Shown: positions 23,633-38,400 of the stretch, in pieces
How positions within the stretch are numbered: position 1 is the first letter of the stretch
How the letters are laid out: each line of letters opens with the position of its first letter
Assembly (NCBI RefSeq): GCF_949628265.1
Contig: NC_088789.1
Coordinates: forward strand, 8,982,886 to 9,046,885
Origin: Cloeon dipterum
Taxonomy: Eukaryota > Arthropoda > Insecta > Ephemeroptera > Baetidae
DNA: 64,000 nt
Reading direction: 5' to 3'
Notes under the pieces: generated by a model
Seen by the model: only the letters and a program-made list of their open reading frames with translations
Told to the model about the DNA's origin: nothing
The model's database searches: none
Made by a program: the position numbers and the translations under genes

Positions 23633-26600
23633 TCTATATGAGCCATCAATAAATTTTATATATTTGGAATTCTCAAATATATGGGATCATCAAAATTAAT
23701 TGTGTGTGATTTTCAACACTCGCATGGTGATGACTATATTGTCTGATAAATCAATTTTCCGATTGCTTTGTTATCTCTAATTCAAAATAATTTTGTGACC
23801 GCATGTATACTATTTATCTACCTTATATGCATAGATGAGAGTAAACTTGCAAATATGCATGATAGTCACTATCACAATGCTGTCAATATTCATTTTTATC
23901 TGCACTCATTTACATTCCTTGCAAATTCATGCCGACATCATCATTTCCCAATGTTCAAACATGCCAGAAACTCATTCCAGTTAGCACAACATGCATTTTG
24001 TTTCATCGTTTGTTTTCCTACACGTAAAAATCACCCATTTAACTGTGATTAACACAGGAAGTATGAAATCCAAGCTTGAGAATTTTTCGCGCCGGGAGTG
24101 TTCTGACCAGGGCCATTTGCATCCTCAACTCTCAGAAAGTAGAAAAGAAAGAAACACTCCCGACCGCGCAGGTAGGAATCGTCCTCTCTTCAGACATGAT
24201 TAAACTCTTGTTTTGCGTTGTCGTCCTTAAGCAAAATTAGAGCGGAGTATACAAAAAATTGAGCGGAGAGCACAGACAAAGCAATCCGCTGGAGAGCAAT
24301 CAGAGCATAGAGTCGAGGATTTTTGTGCGCTCTCGCCAAGGGTCAAGTAGATCTTTATTGACTGCTCTCTCCGCTTGGCTGGCTCTTTTTCGTCCCATTC
24401 TGATTGCTGCGTGGGAGAGCTGGTTTTCTCACTTCGTTTGCTTAATTAACGCTTCACACGCCATATCATGCCGCACTTTCTTTGCTTTCCTCTCGACTTC
24501 AGCACAGTCATATTGGCTTCTGGTTACTTCAAGAAGCTTCTCCGAGGTCAGACAGACAGCAGTAGCCATGCTTTTATTTGCATATGATCGATATCTTTGC
24601 GAAAGTGGATTTCAAGGTTTTCAAGATGCTCCGTCCAATCTGTAAACCAGGATATTATTTTTGGAATCCTTGCAAAAAAATTACAGCAGTAAACTTGGAT
24701 TTAATAATTTGTATGATTCGTAATTAAAAATGATTTAAACCACACACTCACACATTTGACTCACGTTGACAAATTTCACCAAATGCCAATTATCTGTGCA
24801 AAACTAAAATGCTTTTTATGGAAGGTAATGGTTCTCTGGACATCGTCATTTTTTTATAAATCATTTTAATCAAATTGTTATTGCTCTAAAATTGAATTAA
24901 ATCAAATATAGATTTCAATTTGGCAGTTAAACTACCCACGAAACGTTCCTTTTGTCAACAATCATTGTCCACGAGCAGTGTGGCTTGCTTCGCGTTAGAG
25001 AGACCGCATTGTGTGCTGTATCCTTGGCCGCGATGAAGTGCTAATTGCTATGAAGTGGCCTATCGAAAATTCTCCTTGTTTGAGTGCGTGCGTGTTGACA
25101 TCTCTTTAAAACGAACCGACTTCGAGAGAGGCGTTTAGGGACGTGCCCACTGTTACCAAACTTTCATTATATGATTATTACAAACAAAAGAATTCAATCA
25201 ATATTAATTCACAAACGCGCAACATCATTCATCTTGAATGGATTTTTCACATTCATTGTTATTACACAGCACCCAACGCCAGGCTAAAAATGGTTATTTA
25301 TTTGTCTCTTCTCTTCCAAGATGCAAAATAGAATAGAGGTAATTTATCTTGCAGGTCTATCCAAGGACACTGTTGTGAACGTAATTAAAAATGCAAACGT
25401 TTGAAAACTGTTTCAGTTTTTGAGCCATACAAAGCAAAGTTGTTTCTTCTGCACAAGTATGTAACAGCACAGAATATTTCAAAGGAGAATAAATGAACAA
25501 TTTTTAATTTTGAAATGCCGTAAAGAACAAGAATGAAAACCAAATTTAATAACAGAGGGATCATTAAAAATATTTCCATATCAGACGGAGATTTAATTAT
25601 ACTATTTTTGTCAAATAAAGCTTTTGGTACGTAACCACCTTAAACACAATTGAATAATAAAATTTCTATGCACATAATGGTACAATTTGTACAATTGTTG
25701 CTTCAGCAGCAGTTTTCGGTGAAATAAGGAACTGTCGAACGCAATTTTTTAGTTTAAGTGTCCATAAATACGTATGAAATGCAACTCTGGCACGTTGACA
25801 ATAGCGTTGACGTTAGTGACGAAAGTTCCGCTCTGGTAAGTCAAGTAGCTCGTTTGTACCAGCAGCGCAACCCGTTGAGCCTCACAATTGAAATGAAATT
25901 GTTTTACCTCTAATTTGGCTTAGTTAGTGCTATGAGAGAATTTTCCTAATGTAAGCTATTTTGCAGCTTGTTTCTAGTCTAGCTATAGGCATTTCTTACT
26001 TTGTATTATACACAAGAGGATTTTATTTTACCCCAAAAGCTTTTCAAACTAAAATAAGTATTTTAATATAAATTTTAATTTGTTTTCTTGTATGGTTGAT
26101 TAATATATTGGTACAAGCAAGATCATTCAACAAAATGATAACATGTGTGAATTTATCACCAAATCCCATTTAGATTACTTACGTATCTAAGTTTTGATTT
26201 AAAATGTTACGTCATGCATATTTATAAGATGTGTGGAAGTGCCTCAGCGTGTATGGAAGACACACATCCTAACTTATAGAGATTGAGTATGAAGAATGAT
26301 CAGTGCAGAGTATAATTGAGTCTGATACAATTTTTCTGTTCATTGAAGCTCTGGTAATCTCGATAGTCAAAATTACTTTTCGTTGGAGGTGGAATTGGGA
26401 TTACACGGAAAGCATAGCGCGCGTGTTCTTATTACTATAAGACATCAGTTTTACTTTCTTTCTCCTGACTAAATATTTTCTTATATGAGAAGTGGAAGTG
26501 TATTTTTCCAGTTCCTAAATTGAAATGACAGAAAATTCTGGTTAAACATTTAATCGAAGTTTTTTGTGTGCCACAGCGAGTTAATAAGTTTGGGAGTAGA

Positions 26601-26800
26601 ACTAGGCCCCCTCTCAAAAGCAGCAGCTAAGGTGCATTGGTGCAGACAAAAAGTTGGCTTTGTTGTGTTGGCCCGGCAGTTGATGGTGGAAGATGCTTCT
26701 ACTCTGAAGATGCCGAATGCTGTCTGAGCATATCTCGCTGTCACTTTCTTTGCAAAGTCATATTATAAGTCCGCGCCAATCAAACGTGACACTCGGGAAA

Positions 26801-29371
26801 ATGAACTACAGCCGGATATCGACCTTATTTTACCTGCTGGTGAGTGATTTTATATTCAAGAAAAAATTATACATTACTGTCAATATTGCTCATGTTAAAT
26901 ATTTAATGCATAAAGTATTGAAATTCATGAACAATGGCAAAAATTGACTAGCAGTATCTGCATAAACGCCCGAAGCAAAAAATTGATTCGTCGTTGTTTA
27001 ATGTATCAATTTAATGGCATTTAAAAAATTTATTAGATTTCGCTCTGAAAAATCAATTTTCAGCTAATACTGTACGTTGCTAGTAAGTGTGGTGAAAATT
27101 TGGGGAAATATACTATTGAATAATCCTCAAAATCGCATCTAACCTCAAATAATTTAAACGTCCTGTCGAGACATTAAAATAGTTTATAAAGCTTTCATTC
27201 TTTTTTTTTTGCTCTTTTTATCCCTGTCCTTTTGGACCGGGAAGGGCGCGCACTGCACTAGCACGAATGCTGAAACCCGGGTCCCAATAACACCGCGAAC
27301 GGATAACATATGGGCGCACCAGGCCGCACAGGGACCCAGCCCACTCAAGGGCCACTTGCATTCCGTTTACAATCAATATTTAGACTTTTAATTCATAATA
27401 CACCTAGTTAATAAATGAATGCTCGTTTAAATAAAAATCAAACCCTGTTGATCAAAGAATTAATTATGCTTAGTCAAATCAAAGTTTGTGTTCAATCTGA
27501 ACATTTCTGCCTAAAATGTGTATTAATCTACAGCCGCTACAGCCTAATAAGAACTGGACGGAAAATATGGTGAAGGATATATAACCCTAATTAAGTTCTG
27601 AACTTATTTTGTAAAAGCCAAGGGCATGGAGTGCACTTATTTAGCCTGAAATAGAAGTACACAAGTCTCAATTAGACGGCGTTGTTTTTCCACTCTTGGG
27701 CACGGCTGTCTCGACCCTTTCCCGCCAGCAGCGTTTTTTTCTTTCCTTCCAGCATGCAGTGGCGACCGCAAAAAGAATGAGCAACTTGACGCAAACCATT
27801 TCTTGGGCAAAAGTTTTTGCGCATCCACTTGCTGAAAGAACCGGCATTACGACACACGCGAGGCTAGTTTCCTGTTCCTCGGCGTATATTACATGCATGC
27901 GTGCATGCTTGGCTAACACATGAATGGCAAAGAGGCGGATAGAAGGAACTTCGTGTCATAAAGTATATCAAATGCTGGAGGAACGAGATTTTCTCCGCGC
28001 GTCGTAAAAAGATATTCGTTTGACGTGCAAATTGAAGAGCATCCCATTCAGTGGAAAAAGACGAATTTTCACGGTGTGTTGATTTGATAAATATAAATCG
28101 AATCACAAGATTCTTGGTGGAAAAGATAAGAAAAAATTAAATCTCAATAACCTACCAAGGTTTTCAATTTCAATGATTTTTAACACTCCATAGTTAAATG
28201 CAGATTCACCAGAAAAAATTGTCGATAGCGAATATTGACCCTCATGTGAAACCTTTTTATGCCGCTAGGGGTATACACCATGTTGCTCTGCAAATAAGGG
28301 CAAACTACTTTGGATGAATTCAAACTAATTAAAATGGAGCAACAATCGGATCGAGCGTCAAGGAAAATGGGAACGTACGCGGATTTTCGTTTTGACGAGG
28401 AAACTCGCTCTGACATAAAGCCCGTTTAACAAGCGCAACGCTTTTTCCTACTGAGTAATCCGTTTAGCCAAACAAATTTGCGTCCGAGTGAATACAGTGG
28501 CCATTAGCGCAATGGAAAAAGACTTGTTAGCCCGCTCACTTGGCAACTGTGCTTTGAATCGCATTTTAATTAAATTTCGAACATCAGCTCGTCTGTCGTT
28601 GTAATCCCAAAATAATTATCAAAACCAGTAGTATGCTCCCAAGTTGCGAGAGGCGCGGTTAAACATTTCCCCCGGAAGCCATAGGTTTCAATTTCCCACA
28701 CAAAAAGATGCTTATGCATAAGGTGATGAGATGCTTTTGTGTTTGTCCCTTTACGTAGGCAAATGAGATTTCCAGATCTGCTAGTTTAATTAATATTTAT
28801 TTGTTCCACGGAAAAGTTATGGTGGAATTAATGCCCATCCAGTGAAAAAGTACACTATGTTTTTGTGATTTTTTAATATTTTTTTCACAGTTCTCAAGTT
28901 TTGATCAGAATTGCTACATTTTTGTTAAATATGAACATTTAGTCAGTATGATATCATACATTAATATTCATGAAACTTTTTAACGTGATTGAATGAGTCA
29001 TCATATGGCCAGTCATGAGTAAAAAGAGCAAAAAGTCTTAGATTACATTCCTAATTCTATAAGTGAGCATTCCAGACATTTAACATTTAAAAGAGTTAGA
29101 AACGCCGCAATTTCGTTCAAATTCCAGCTTTTTGTCGAAATGACCTTTCGGAAAATTAATATGATTTTACCACAAAATGCCCCGCAAATTCAATTAAACA
29201 TGTGAAGTAAAGTAAGTACCACTCAGTGCCTGGAGAGTATTGAGTACTCTTAAAACCACATCTATGCAAATGAAATTAAGCAAAGTGATTGCATGTGCGC
29301 TGTATTCATTTAGAGTGCAAGTGTGTTTAGCAATTTAGTCTTTATTTGAAGTACGATATAAAATATTGCGT

Positions 29372-29402
<31 letters not shown>

Positions 29403-32400
29403 TTTCATCCATGGGGTACACGGGAGATGGATGCTGCTGTCACTCAAAACCTATGAAACAATTTACTCATCAGCAAATAAGTTGAATACGGACTGACTTC
29501 CCAGCAGATAAAAAAAATATAATTTGCCTCTACAGAAGAGTATATCATTCATTCATTTTTCAATCTAGTTAATCAAAATTAAATTACAATCTTTTTCCCA
29601 GAACAAGCATTTATTTTGAGGAAATATTCCAGCCCTTCTAGTATAAATAGCCCGCTGAAGCTCTTATGGTTGGTTGATATTTAAATTACGAGTTATTTGC
29701 ACAAAGTTCACTACTTTCTGAATAAAGTTAAAATAGTGATTTATTGTACCGTTTGATTAGCAATAATAATTTTTGGTATTTGTTCTGCTATTAACCCAAA
29801 GAGACTTCCACTGTATGGAACGAATTTTAGTGTGCCTCTAGTAGAATTTTTTCCCTAGGAATCGTGCGTTGAATAAAATTGGTTTGAAATTGCATTTTCT
29901 TGATCCAGATATTGTGCAAATCAAAGCCAACTTAATCAGCATGGCTGTTGTTTCGCCTTTGCTGACTAAATGCATATTCAAGTTATTTGATAACTCTTTG
30001 ATTTCTTTTTAGTATTTCAAGTCAATCTGCGTTTTTGCGGCAAAAGATTTTTTATCCAAGAAATGCAAGTGCAAAAGTTCAAGTTGCTTTTTCCCTTTTG
30101 CTGTAAAAATAAAAAAAAAACTTGAAGCGCTGTTCTAGTAAAAGTAAATATATCTACTTTATGTAAAAGTGCACCGTTGGCAAGAAATTATTCATGTGAA
30201 ACATGCACGTCGATTATGCGCGTGTATAACTGCGACCGCTTTTGCAGAGAATACTCTTTTATTTTTTACGCTTGAATAGAAACAACCAGCGTTGTGTACA
30301 CCCTGTACACCAGAACTTTTCGCAGCACTTAAAGCGACAAATCTCTTCAACGCACCGAAGCAAAAAGTGGCACGCGACGAGAGTTTCAAGATTTTTTTAA
30401 TCGACAATAATTATCTTCATATTTTTATGATGAACTTTTGTTTTTCCTTGGTTCGTAGATGTATAAAAATGGGCATATTTCAAGCTAAACTGATGTTTTC
30501 GCCACGAGAAAGATGCACCTGGTGTAACAGAAAATGAATAATTTTATTTAAATATTTTATGGCACCAACTCTACGTTCAGAGTCAGACATTACTATCATT
30601 AATGTTTCCCCCCTTATAAAGCAACTAAAATGCAATGCTCCTTTCAGATCTCTCATTCAGGTTATCAACTTAGCTGAAAAAGTGAAATAACCAGAATGGA
30701 GAAAACTTTATTTTGAAGATTGCGAAATTGTCAGCTTTTGCCTCATTTGCCTGCCTTAATTTTTTTTAAATTTTTTTTGAACAAAATTTTTTGTATACAT
30801 TGAAGCTTTTTAACTGAGCAGCTATGAGTGATTTTAGTCTCTTCCAAGTGCTCTACCTGAAGATTTTTTGTTTTACTTGTTAATTTTTTTAGATATAGAG
30901 TATGGTATTTCTATCTCTTGTGAGTCCTGTCTATATTTCTGCTGCAGATGATGTTTTCAGATCTGCTGGCCTGGGTAAACAGCGATTCCATATTTATGAT
31001 CACCATGGGAGGCACCAAGAGCCACACAGTGCCATTTGCAGCCCTCAGCAGGGCGCTGGTTGCCAGGGGTCACAACGTCACAATGCTCAGCGCCTTTCCT
31101 GGTATGCTCGCAAATCCTTTTCAGCATTTTTCACACTCCGTTTTGCACCTGATAGACTCGAGTAACCAGGAATAAAAATATTAAGTGCAAAAATTAAATA
31201 TGTCGCTTGATCTGCATATTTCGAGATGAGATGCATTCTGACGCGTTGCATCCAGAAATGCAAACTCAGCGCTGCAAGCGTCTGCTGAAATGAGAGTTTA
31301 TGTTAATGTTAATGTATCGTCTGTTTACGCTTTAAATGGAATAGCAATGTTCTCGCATAATGTGGATTTCAGTTTCACAACTAAATATCCGCATACTGTG
31401 CGAACAAAGCAGATGCGTCGCCGAGGGCATACAGAGAGCGTTCTTTATTGAAATTAATATTTGAGTTGCATGTTTTAAATTAGGTATTCTGGTAATCCAT
31501 TTATAGCAATCCCTTGGGCGCTTTGTAATAATGTTTAACTTCTTTGAAGTGCCGCGACTTCGACAGTAGCGAAATTTAATTAACATTAGAGAGTCAAACA
31601 AAATTGAGCATTCAGGAATGCCTCTCTTTATAAACATTTTAATTGATTTTTTCAATTTTTAAAGTCATGTGTATATATTTTTAATCTAATTGTATGTAAA
31701 AGGCAAATTATTGTTTATGTCTAGTAGCTCTGTACTCAGTTTTAATTTTGAACACTATCCATCTAAAACTATGAAGGATATTGTAATTTAGTAATAATGA
31801 TTTAAAATTTTGCTTGTAAAATATAAGCTTTTTTGCTATTTAAAATCTGATTTTGATATAATTATCAGGAGTAGCTGAAGATGCAGGAGCAGAAGAGCTT
31901 TGCCCAGATGGTCTGGTTGAATACGTAAATGACTTCACAAAGGACTGGGATCTCTTAGGCAGCAGAATGAAAGGCGATCCACCGATTTCACCGTGGAAAG
32001 CCCTTCAATACGGCTACCAAGTGTGCGAGGCCACGCTCTCCGATCCGCTGGTTAGATTTTCTTCGCTTTTTCTCTTTATCGCCATGAAAACTGGTTCAGC
32101 AATAAAAGAGCTAGAATTATAAATGCAAGCGAACATCGCGCATAATAACTCTTTGAGTCCTATATCTGCGTGAATAAATGAAAAGACCTTCAAAGAAAGC
32201 TTTTAAAGTACTTTAATATAAATTCCTCGCTGTTACGCATATCCAGCATTTTCTATTTTTCAAGCTTGAGTATATTATCATCTCCATTTAAAAGCAGAAA
32301 CAATTTAAAAGATGAAAATGATAATGTTTGTGGATAATTTGTAACATAAATTGCGGCAGCAAAAGTAACTTAATTGTTGTTTATTTTTCTTGACAAAATT

Positions 32401-35400
32401 GCACTGTGTATTCCTCTTTATTTAGTCTTAAAAATATACTTACTTAAAGCTTGCAAAAATGCTAATATGTTGTGAGTATTAACCAAATTCATATTTTAAA
32501 TTAAATTTTGCAGACTATGCACTTTCTTCATTCTGGACGGAATTTTGATCTGCTCCTTCTAGACGGCGCCTATAGTGCGTGCGCCCTTGGCTTTGTGCAT
32601 CACTTCTCTGCTCCCTACATGCTGATAAACACCGTTGGCCTTTATCTTGCACCACTCGCCGCCCTGGGAAATCCAGAGCCCTTTGCAATAACGCCTTTTT
32701 TCAACAGTGGTTACACAGAGAAAATGAACGTGATGCAACGCATGGCTAATGGTGCTGCCCATATCTTCTCCAGGACCATGCACTGGCTGCTTCTCACATT
32801 AACCATACAGCCAATTTTAAACAGAGCGTTTGGTCCATCAGGTAAAACAAACTACATTTTAATTTCACAATTTCCATCATAATAATTGACCACCCTTCTT
32901 GTGTGGTCATATAAGGGTTGGGAAAAGTACTCCAATGCATCGACTGTTTTCAAATTATTAAAATGGTTCAACACCAATTCAGTAATTGCTGGGTTTTGAC
33001 TCACCGGAGTCAATTTAGCAATTTTGCATGGGGAAAATAAGATTCTGGAAATAAATTAGTTTTCTCCAATGAAGCATAAAATTTTTACTTTTTCCCAATC
33101 CTGTAATGCCACAGGCAATGAATAAAAATAATATAGAACCTATTCACCACATAGGATTAGTGTCGCACGCATATATGCGTTTAATAATAAATTCATTCAT
33201 AATCACCACATATCTGGTTTTCGTCAGAAATAGTTAAATTAGATTACAAATAAGAAACGTAAGAAAAAAAATCATAAATCAACATTATTGCGATGTTTCA
33301 AACAAACATATGATTTCACCTGCCACTTATCCTTCAATCTAATTTTACAACTACTCAAACATAAAATTTTTTTTACACAAATCTTTAACGAATTCCTAGA
33401 CTAAAAGGGTGAGTGCAATTCCAGTAAAGACGCCAATTTTGATTTCTTTTGTTTTGGGGTAACTGGTACAAACGGAAGTTAATAAGATCTTTGCTAAAAG
33501 AGAGTATTAGAAAATTTTGCAAGCAACACACTATTTTTTTTTGCTGTTTTTGAAGGCTTCCAATTTTCACTTGGCACACTCTTACAAAAGTAAACACTTA
33601 TAGTTATAGTATAGCAGCAAACTTTATTTAAAGTTTCACGTAGCAAACCAAAATGTCCGCACAAGGATTATTATTTTTACTTCATTGGTATTGGCTCCGG
33701 CTTTCTATTGCTCTTGTGTGCCCCTGACAGGAGTTCCGTCCGTGTTGGCGATGCAAAGAAACGCCAGTTTCGTCTTGCAGAACGGGCACTCGTCGCTAAC
33801 TTACTCAAGGGCCTATTTGCCACACGTAGCCGAGGTCGCTTGTCTCCACTGCAGACCTCCACGACCGCTGACTAAGGTAAATTATCGGCTGATAGCCACC
33901 TCCCTTTGGCAACTGACAATTAAGCGTGCTGATTTATCCGACTGTTTACTTCAGTAGCAACTCAGTTATTGATTTGTTCCAATAGTACGTATGTTGCAAA
34001 GGTGACAAGCGCAGCGAAAGGGAAACATTTAATTTCTTTAAATTACACTACTTCCGGGAACTTGATAATATGCGCCGTTGGCAATTTAGAATATGATGTA
34101 ATTATGCAAGTTGCAGAAGAGGGGAATTGGCTCAAAGAATCAAAGCAACGGATAGATCTTTGTAGAACCAGTGCATCCAGAACACAAATAATAAAGAAAT
34201 TGCTTTTCCAATTTATTCATGATAGTTGAACATTTCAAATATGAATATTTCTGGAAGTAAACTACAAATATTTGAAAGCGGAAGACTGCATCCTTCGCAT
34301 TTTATTTTCCTGACTTTTTACAATATATAGATAAAATAAAAATTCAACGCACTCCCTCGGCGGAGCAGCCAGGAGGCCAAATTAAATGTTAACGTCACAA
34401 TGCGCCTTTTGTGGGATGTTAAAATTGTGTACTGTGGCTGCAGGACCTAGAGCGATTTGTGTCCGGTTCTGGTCCCGAGGGCACCGTCGTGGTCAGTATG
34501 GGATCCAGCGTGAAGGCAGCTGCCATGCCGGCCGCACTGCGTCGCGTGTTTGTGGCTGCGTTCGCCAAACTGCGACAAAGAGTGATTTGGAAGTGGGAGA
34601 ATGGCTACAATTCCACTTTCCCTGAGACGCTGCCAGCTAACGTGCATCTCGTCCGGTGGCTGCCGCAGCAGGACCTTCTTGGTACGACTTATTTTTATTT
34701 TGAATGAACATATACTCACTGCTGACTTTTATAAGAAACAGTTATGAAATGAAAGAAAAAAATCAAGCAAAGGGCCAGCCCTTATTTACAATTGAATTTT
34801 GAAATTATTATGTTCCTTTTATTTCAAGATGATAACAAATTAAAAAAAAAGATTTTTCCAAATAAAAAGTGTCAAATGTGAAAAGGTTGGTATTTTCACA
34901 GCTATACAAATGATGATTTACTTAGTGTTCTCATTGAAACCAACTAAAACTTTCCAAATTTGGAAGACCACACACGAGGGATTCAGCTGGTGTAGTTTAA
35001 CGTTTTAGCGTAAATTGAGATTAATGGAACATTTGGGAAATAAAAACTCATTTTGGTATTGGATGGACGCAGAGTATTTTTTTATCTCCGCTATTTGTAT
35101 CGACTGCAGTATGGTCATGCCCTACGATGCTTACCTTGCAATATTACCCACTGACCTCAAAACCCACATGCCAATCTTCAATCAGTCATTCCCCTAGAGA
35201 TGCGATGAGATAATTCCGCTTTCATAATATTAAGAAGCCCTATCGCAATAAAAATGACACAATGATAGGACCTTGTATAGAAGCAAAAACTTAATTTTGA
35301 GTACATTTTAAGCATTGTGGTGTCAATTTTTATTGGTACCAACAAAAACAGTTGAAAATTCTGGTACATATTAAAACACAGGCCTTCAACCACCATGTGC

Positions 35401-38400
35401 TTTTTTTGTTAAATACGCACTAGGAACAATGAAATATTTTTAATTTTTATCGTTGGAGTATCGACGTACAAAGGGTAGAATTTAGTTTTTGCTTTTACTG
35501 TTGATCGATTTTTGCAACTCTATTAATATTTGTTTTTCATTGTGAACAGTTACTTCCAATTTGCCGCTTCAACAGCGTTATATATTGCTCTGAAAATTTC
35601 TAATATAAGCTTTTTAATACAATTTTAATTGCATTAATGCTTTAGGTCACCCAAAGGTTGTGGCTTTGGTATCCCACGGTGGCTTGTTGTCCATGTTTGA
35701 AGCAGCTTACCACGCCAAGCCCACGATCATGCTGCCCGTATTCTGCGATCACGACGCCAATGCCGCCAAAGCCGCGGCTGATGGATACGCCATTAAGTTA
35801 GAATTGCGAGGACTAACCGCCTACCGCCTTGTTGCAGCCATAAACAGAGCCATCAAAGACCCCACGTAAGAATTAAAGCCATTATTCTTTTTGTCATCAA
35901 GGGAGAGAAAAACAACTGTAGAAGAATACGGTGTCAAATTATAGTTGCTTGTAGGTCCTGCAGCTAAAATTAGTTGGGCCCAACGGATTGTGATAAATTT
36001 AGTTGCAACAAATTTTGAGTCTAGTTGATAAGGCTTAGGTAAATGGACAAGCAATCGATAATGCATCTTTAATTTAATGCAAAGAAACATCTCAATCTCT
36101 GTTAAAATTAGCATTTGCCATCTCGATTGCAATGCCTCAAATACATTTGAAAATTTTCCTCCACGCCATAACAGCTTGAATAAATTAATTTTCGGTAGCA
36201 AAAATAATGACGTAATTTTAAGGCTGCAAAAAGCAGTTATGATGGTTCTGAAATTACTTATTTAGAAAGGAAAATTCTTTAACGAAATCATAAGATTGCA
36301 CTTTTTTGGAAACAAAGCTAGCTCACACTTCCAAAAAAACTCTTCAGAAATGGCCGATATTAAAGTTTAGCAAAAGCACTTTATCATGTGTATGTCAAAA
36401 CTGACAACCTCGAAAACAAATTATTTTTCCTGATTATCTTGCTCCGAAATTGTGTTCCCTTTATCTCTCTTGGGAAGGACGTGGAGCGCCTTTATTTAAA
36501 TTGAATTTCATCGATTCTGCATCGAGTACACACTTTTATTTTTATTTCGCATAACATTTCGCCACGCGCCTGCCTCTGCGCCTGTATAGGTAATTAGAAT
36601 TATGGAAAAGTAGCCGGGAGTGTAAAATACGTTTTTTTCCAAAACTCGTTGAAGAGTGTGCACAACGCATAATTAAACCTAGCTAGAGTCTGGTTCATTT
36701 AATTCTCCATCTCTTTTCATGTACAATTAAAACGGCAGGAAAATGCCACAAACAGGGGAGACAAGAGAATTCTGCTGCTCTGTTTGTGACAGAAGCTCTT
36801 TGCGAGTTCATTATTCCGTCTTCCGCCGTTCCGTCGGTGCGCGATTCTTATTACTATTCCTCATACACGCAAACTGTAAATTGTGGAGAATATATAAGGG
36901 CAAATTGTTCTGCATGCGCTGTCATGTATGTTTTGATACAACATATTTCTCTAAAAGCTCTGAATTTCCACCTTTCAAAAAATAATAATAAAATATAAAA
37001 AAAATGGAAATGCAACATAAACTTGTAATATAATATTTTCCAGAAACGGTCTCTCTTACCTTTTATCTTAAAAGTTTTTAAACACATCAATTTGAAGTGT
37101 TGATGCTTTTTTGACTTTGTTTAACCTCTGCTCAACACTTCTCGTGGGCTATGAGCTCAACTGGTCCCAGGTACCGATAATAACTCCGCCAAGCGGATAA
37201 CATGGGGCCCGAGTGGCCGCAGAGGAGCTTTGGCCCAATTTGGCCATCTTTTCGCCTCCTGCAACGAGGTCTTTGATTGAAACGCCAGATATTTGTCCGT
37301 AAAGCCGCTGGAAAGGTGCAAAAACCAGCAAGTGGTGAGTCGACGTCGGTGCGCCAGCCAGCCCGTTATAATATTTGAGCATTTCAAATCACTAAATTAG
37401 CCACCCTTTACCATCTCTGAAATTATTTTTTGGAAGCCAGTATAAGATCTCCGAACGGCTCAAATATCTCCCAATGCTTTGACACTCCTGATATGTGAGC
37501 CAACGGGCTGTTTAGTAACAGTGAAAATCCCATGGTGAGGCAAAAATCGCCGGAAATTTTGAAAATCAGCAAGTCGCGAAATATTTTCAAAATGTCAACT
37601 CCGTCACAGCAACAAAATTCTCGGAACGGAAATAAATAGTTTGTGGGTTCTGCGTGGGTATGCCAAACTCGAATCTTTTCCTTGCTTGTATTGCTGCCCA
37701 CGGCAACCGCTAAACGCACAACTTTCAATAATTCTTATAAAAAATCAATTCATAAATTTGACTTGCTACCTATTCTTAAGCTTCTGTGTTGAGCAAATGA
37801 TTACTAGATTACAACGAGTACCGATATGCTTTGCATGCAATTTTAACCTATAAAATTTGATAGGTTTATTTGACGGAATAAAATATCTCCTTGGTTTCCT
37901 CCCACTTTAGCGAGAGCAGACATTTGAAACAGGAAGGATTTAGATGTCAGTCTGCTTGCAACTATTATGTTTCAGTTTCAGGCATAAAGCTGAGCTCCAT
38001 TCACGCTATTTGCTCGACCAGCCAATAAGCCCTCTGGAAAGCGCCGTTTTCTGGACCGAGTACATTCTTCGACACCGGGGTGCTCCGCGCCATTTACAAG
38101 GTTCAAATTCCACTTGTCAAAACGTTTCCCATATTACCAGCATGCGCAGTAAATTATATCAATTTACCTTTCAACACAAACAATTTTTGATGTTGTGAGC
38201 TAGCAGAGCGTGTATTGCTGATCAAATGTTATTTCGTATACGTGCTCGTATCAGTCATATCTCAATATTTAGATTGTTGTGATAATTACTATCATATATC
38301 CCTTTTTTAATTGAAAATGATTTCATACTACGCTAATAATTAAATTTTTAGGTGCAGCACTGCGCGACCTAAGCTTCATTGAGTGGCTATATTTGGATAT

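Larger units (their letters stand above)
15640..26800. other. Intergenic desert between divergent opsin and UGT genes
   Basis: No exon could be supported here. It contains two SINE-like copies, a long-hairpin MITE, a LINE fragment, a GT/CT microsatellite and a GC-rich island (23391-23632). A TATATATA at 18548-18555 is followed by GC-richer sequence but leads to no recognisable gene. The promoters of both flanking genes must lie at its two ends. Confidence 0.6.
26840..30947 (+). other. UGT intron 1 (4.1 kb)
   Basis: AT-rich, bounded by GTGAGT and CTGCTGCAG. It contains a truncated SINE-like copy (27201-27360) and a TA repeat (29377-29402). A GC-richer patch at about 27690-27920 is open in several frames on both strands but resembles no known protein. 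Confidence 0.6.

Noticed and set aside
24259..24645. 128-codon plus-strand open frame
   Set aside because: Does not begin with ATG at the listed start, has no splice context or known motif, and its composition looks random.
28495..28565. tRNA-like stretch (TTAGCGCAATGG ... TTTGAATCGC)
   Set aside because: The B-box-like part is imperfect and the stems of a cloverleaf do not pair.
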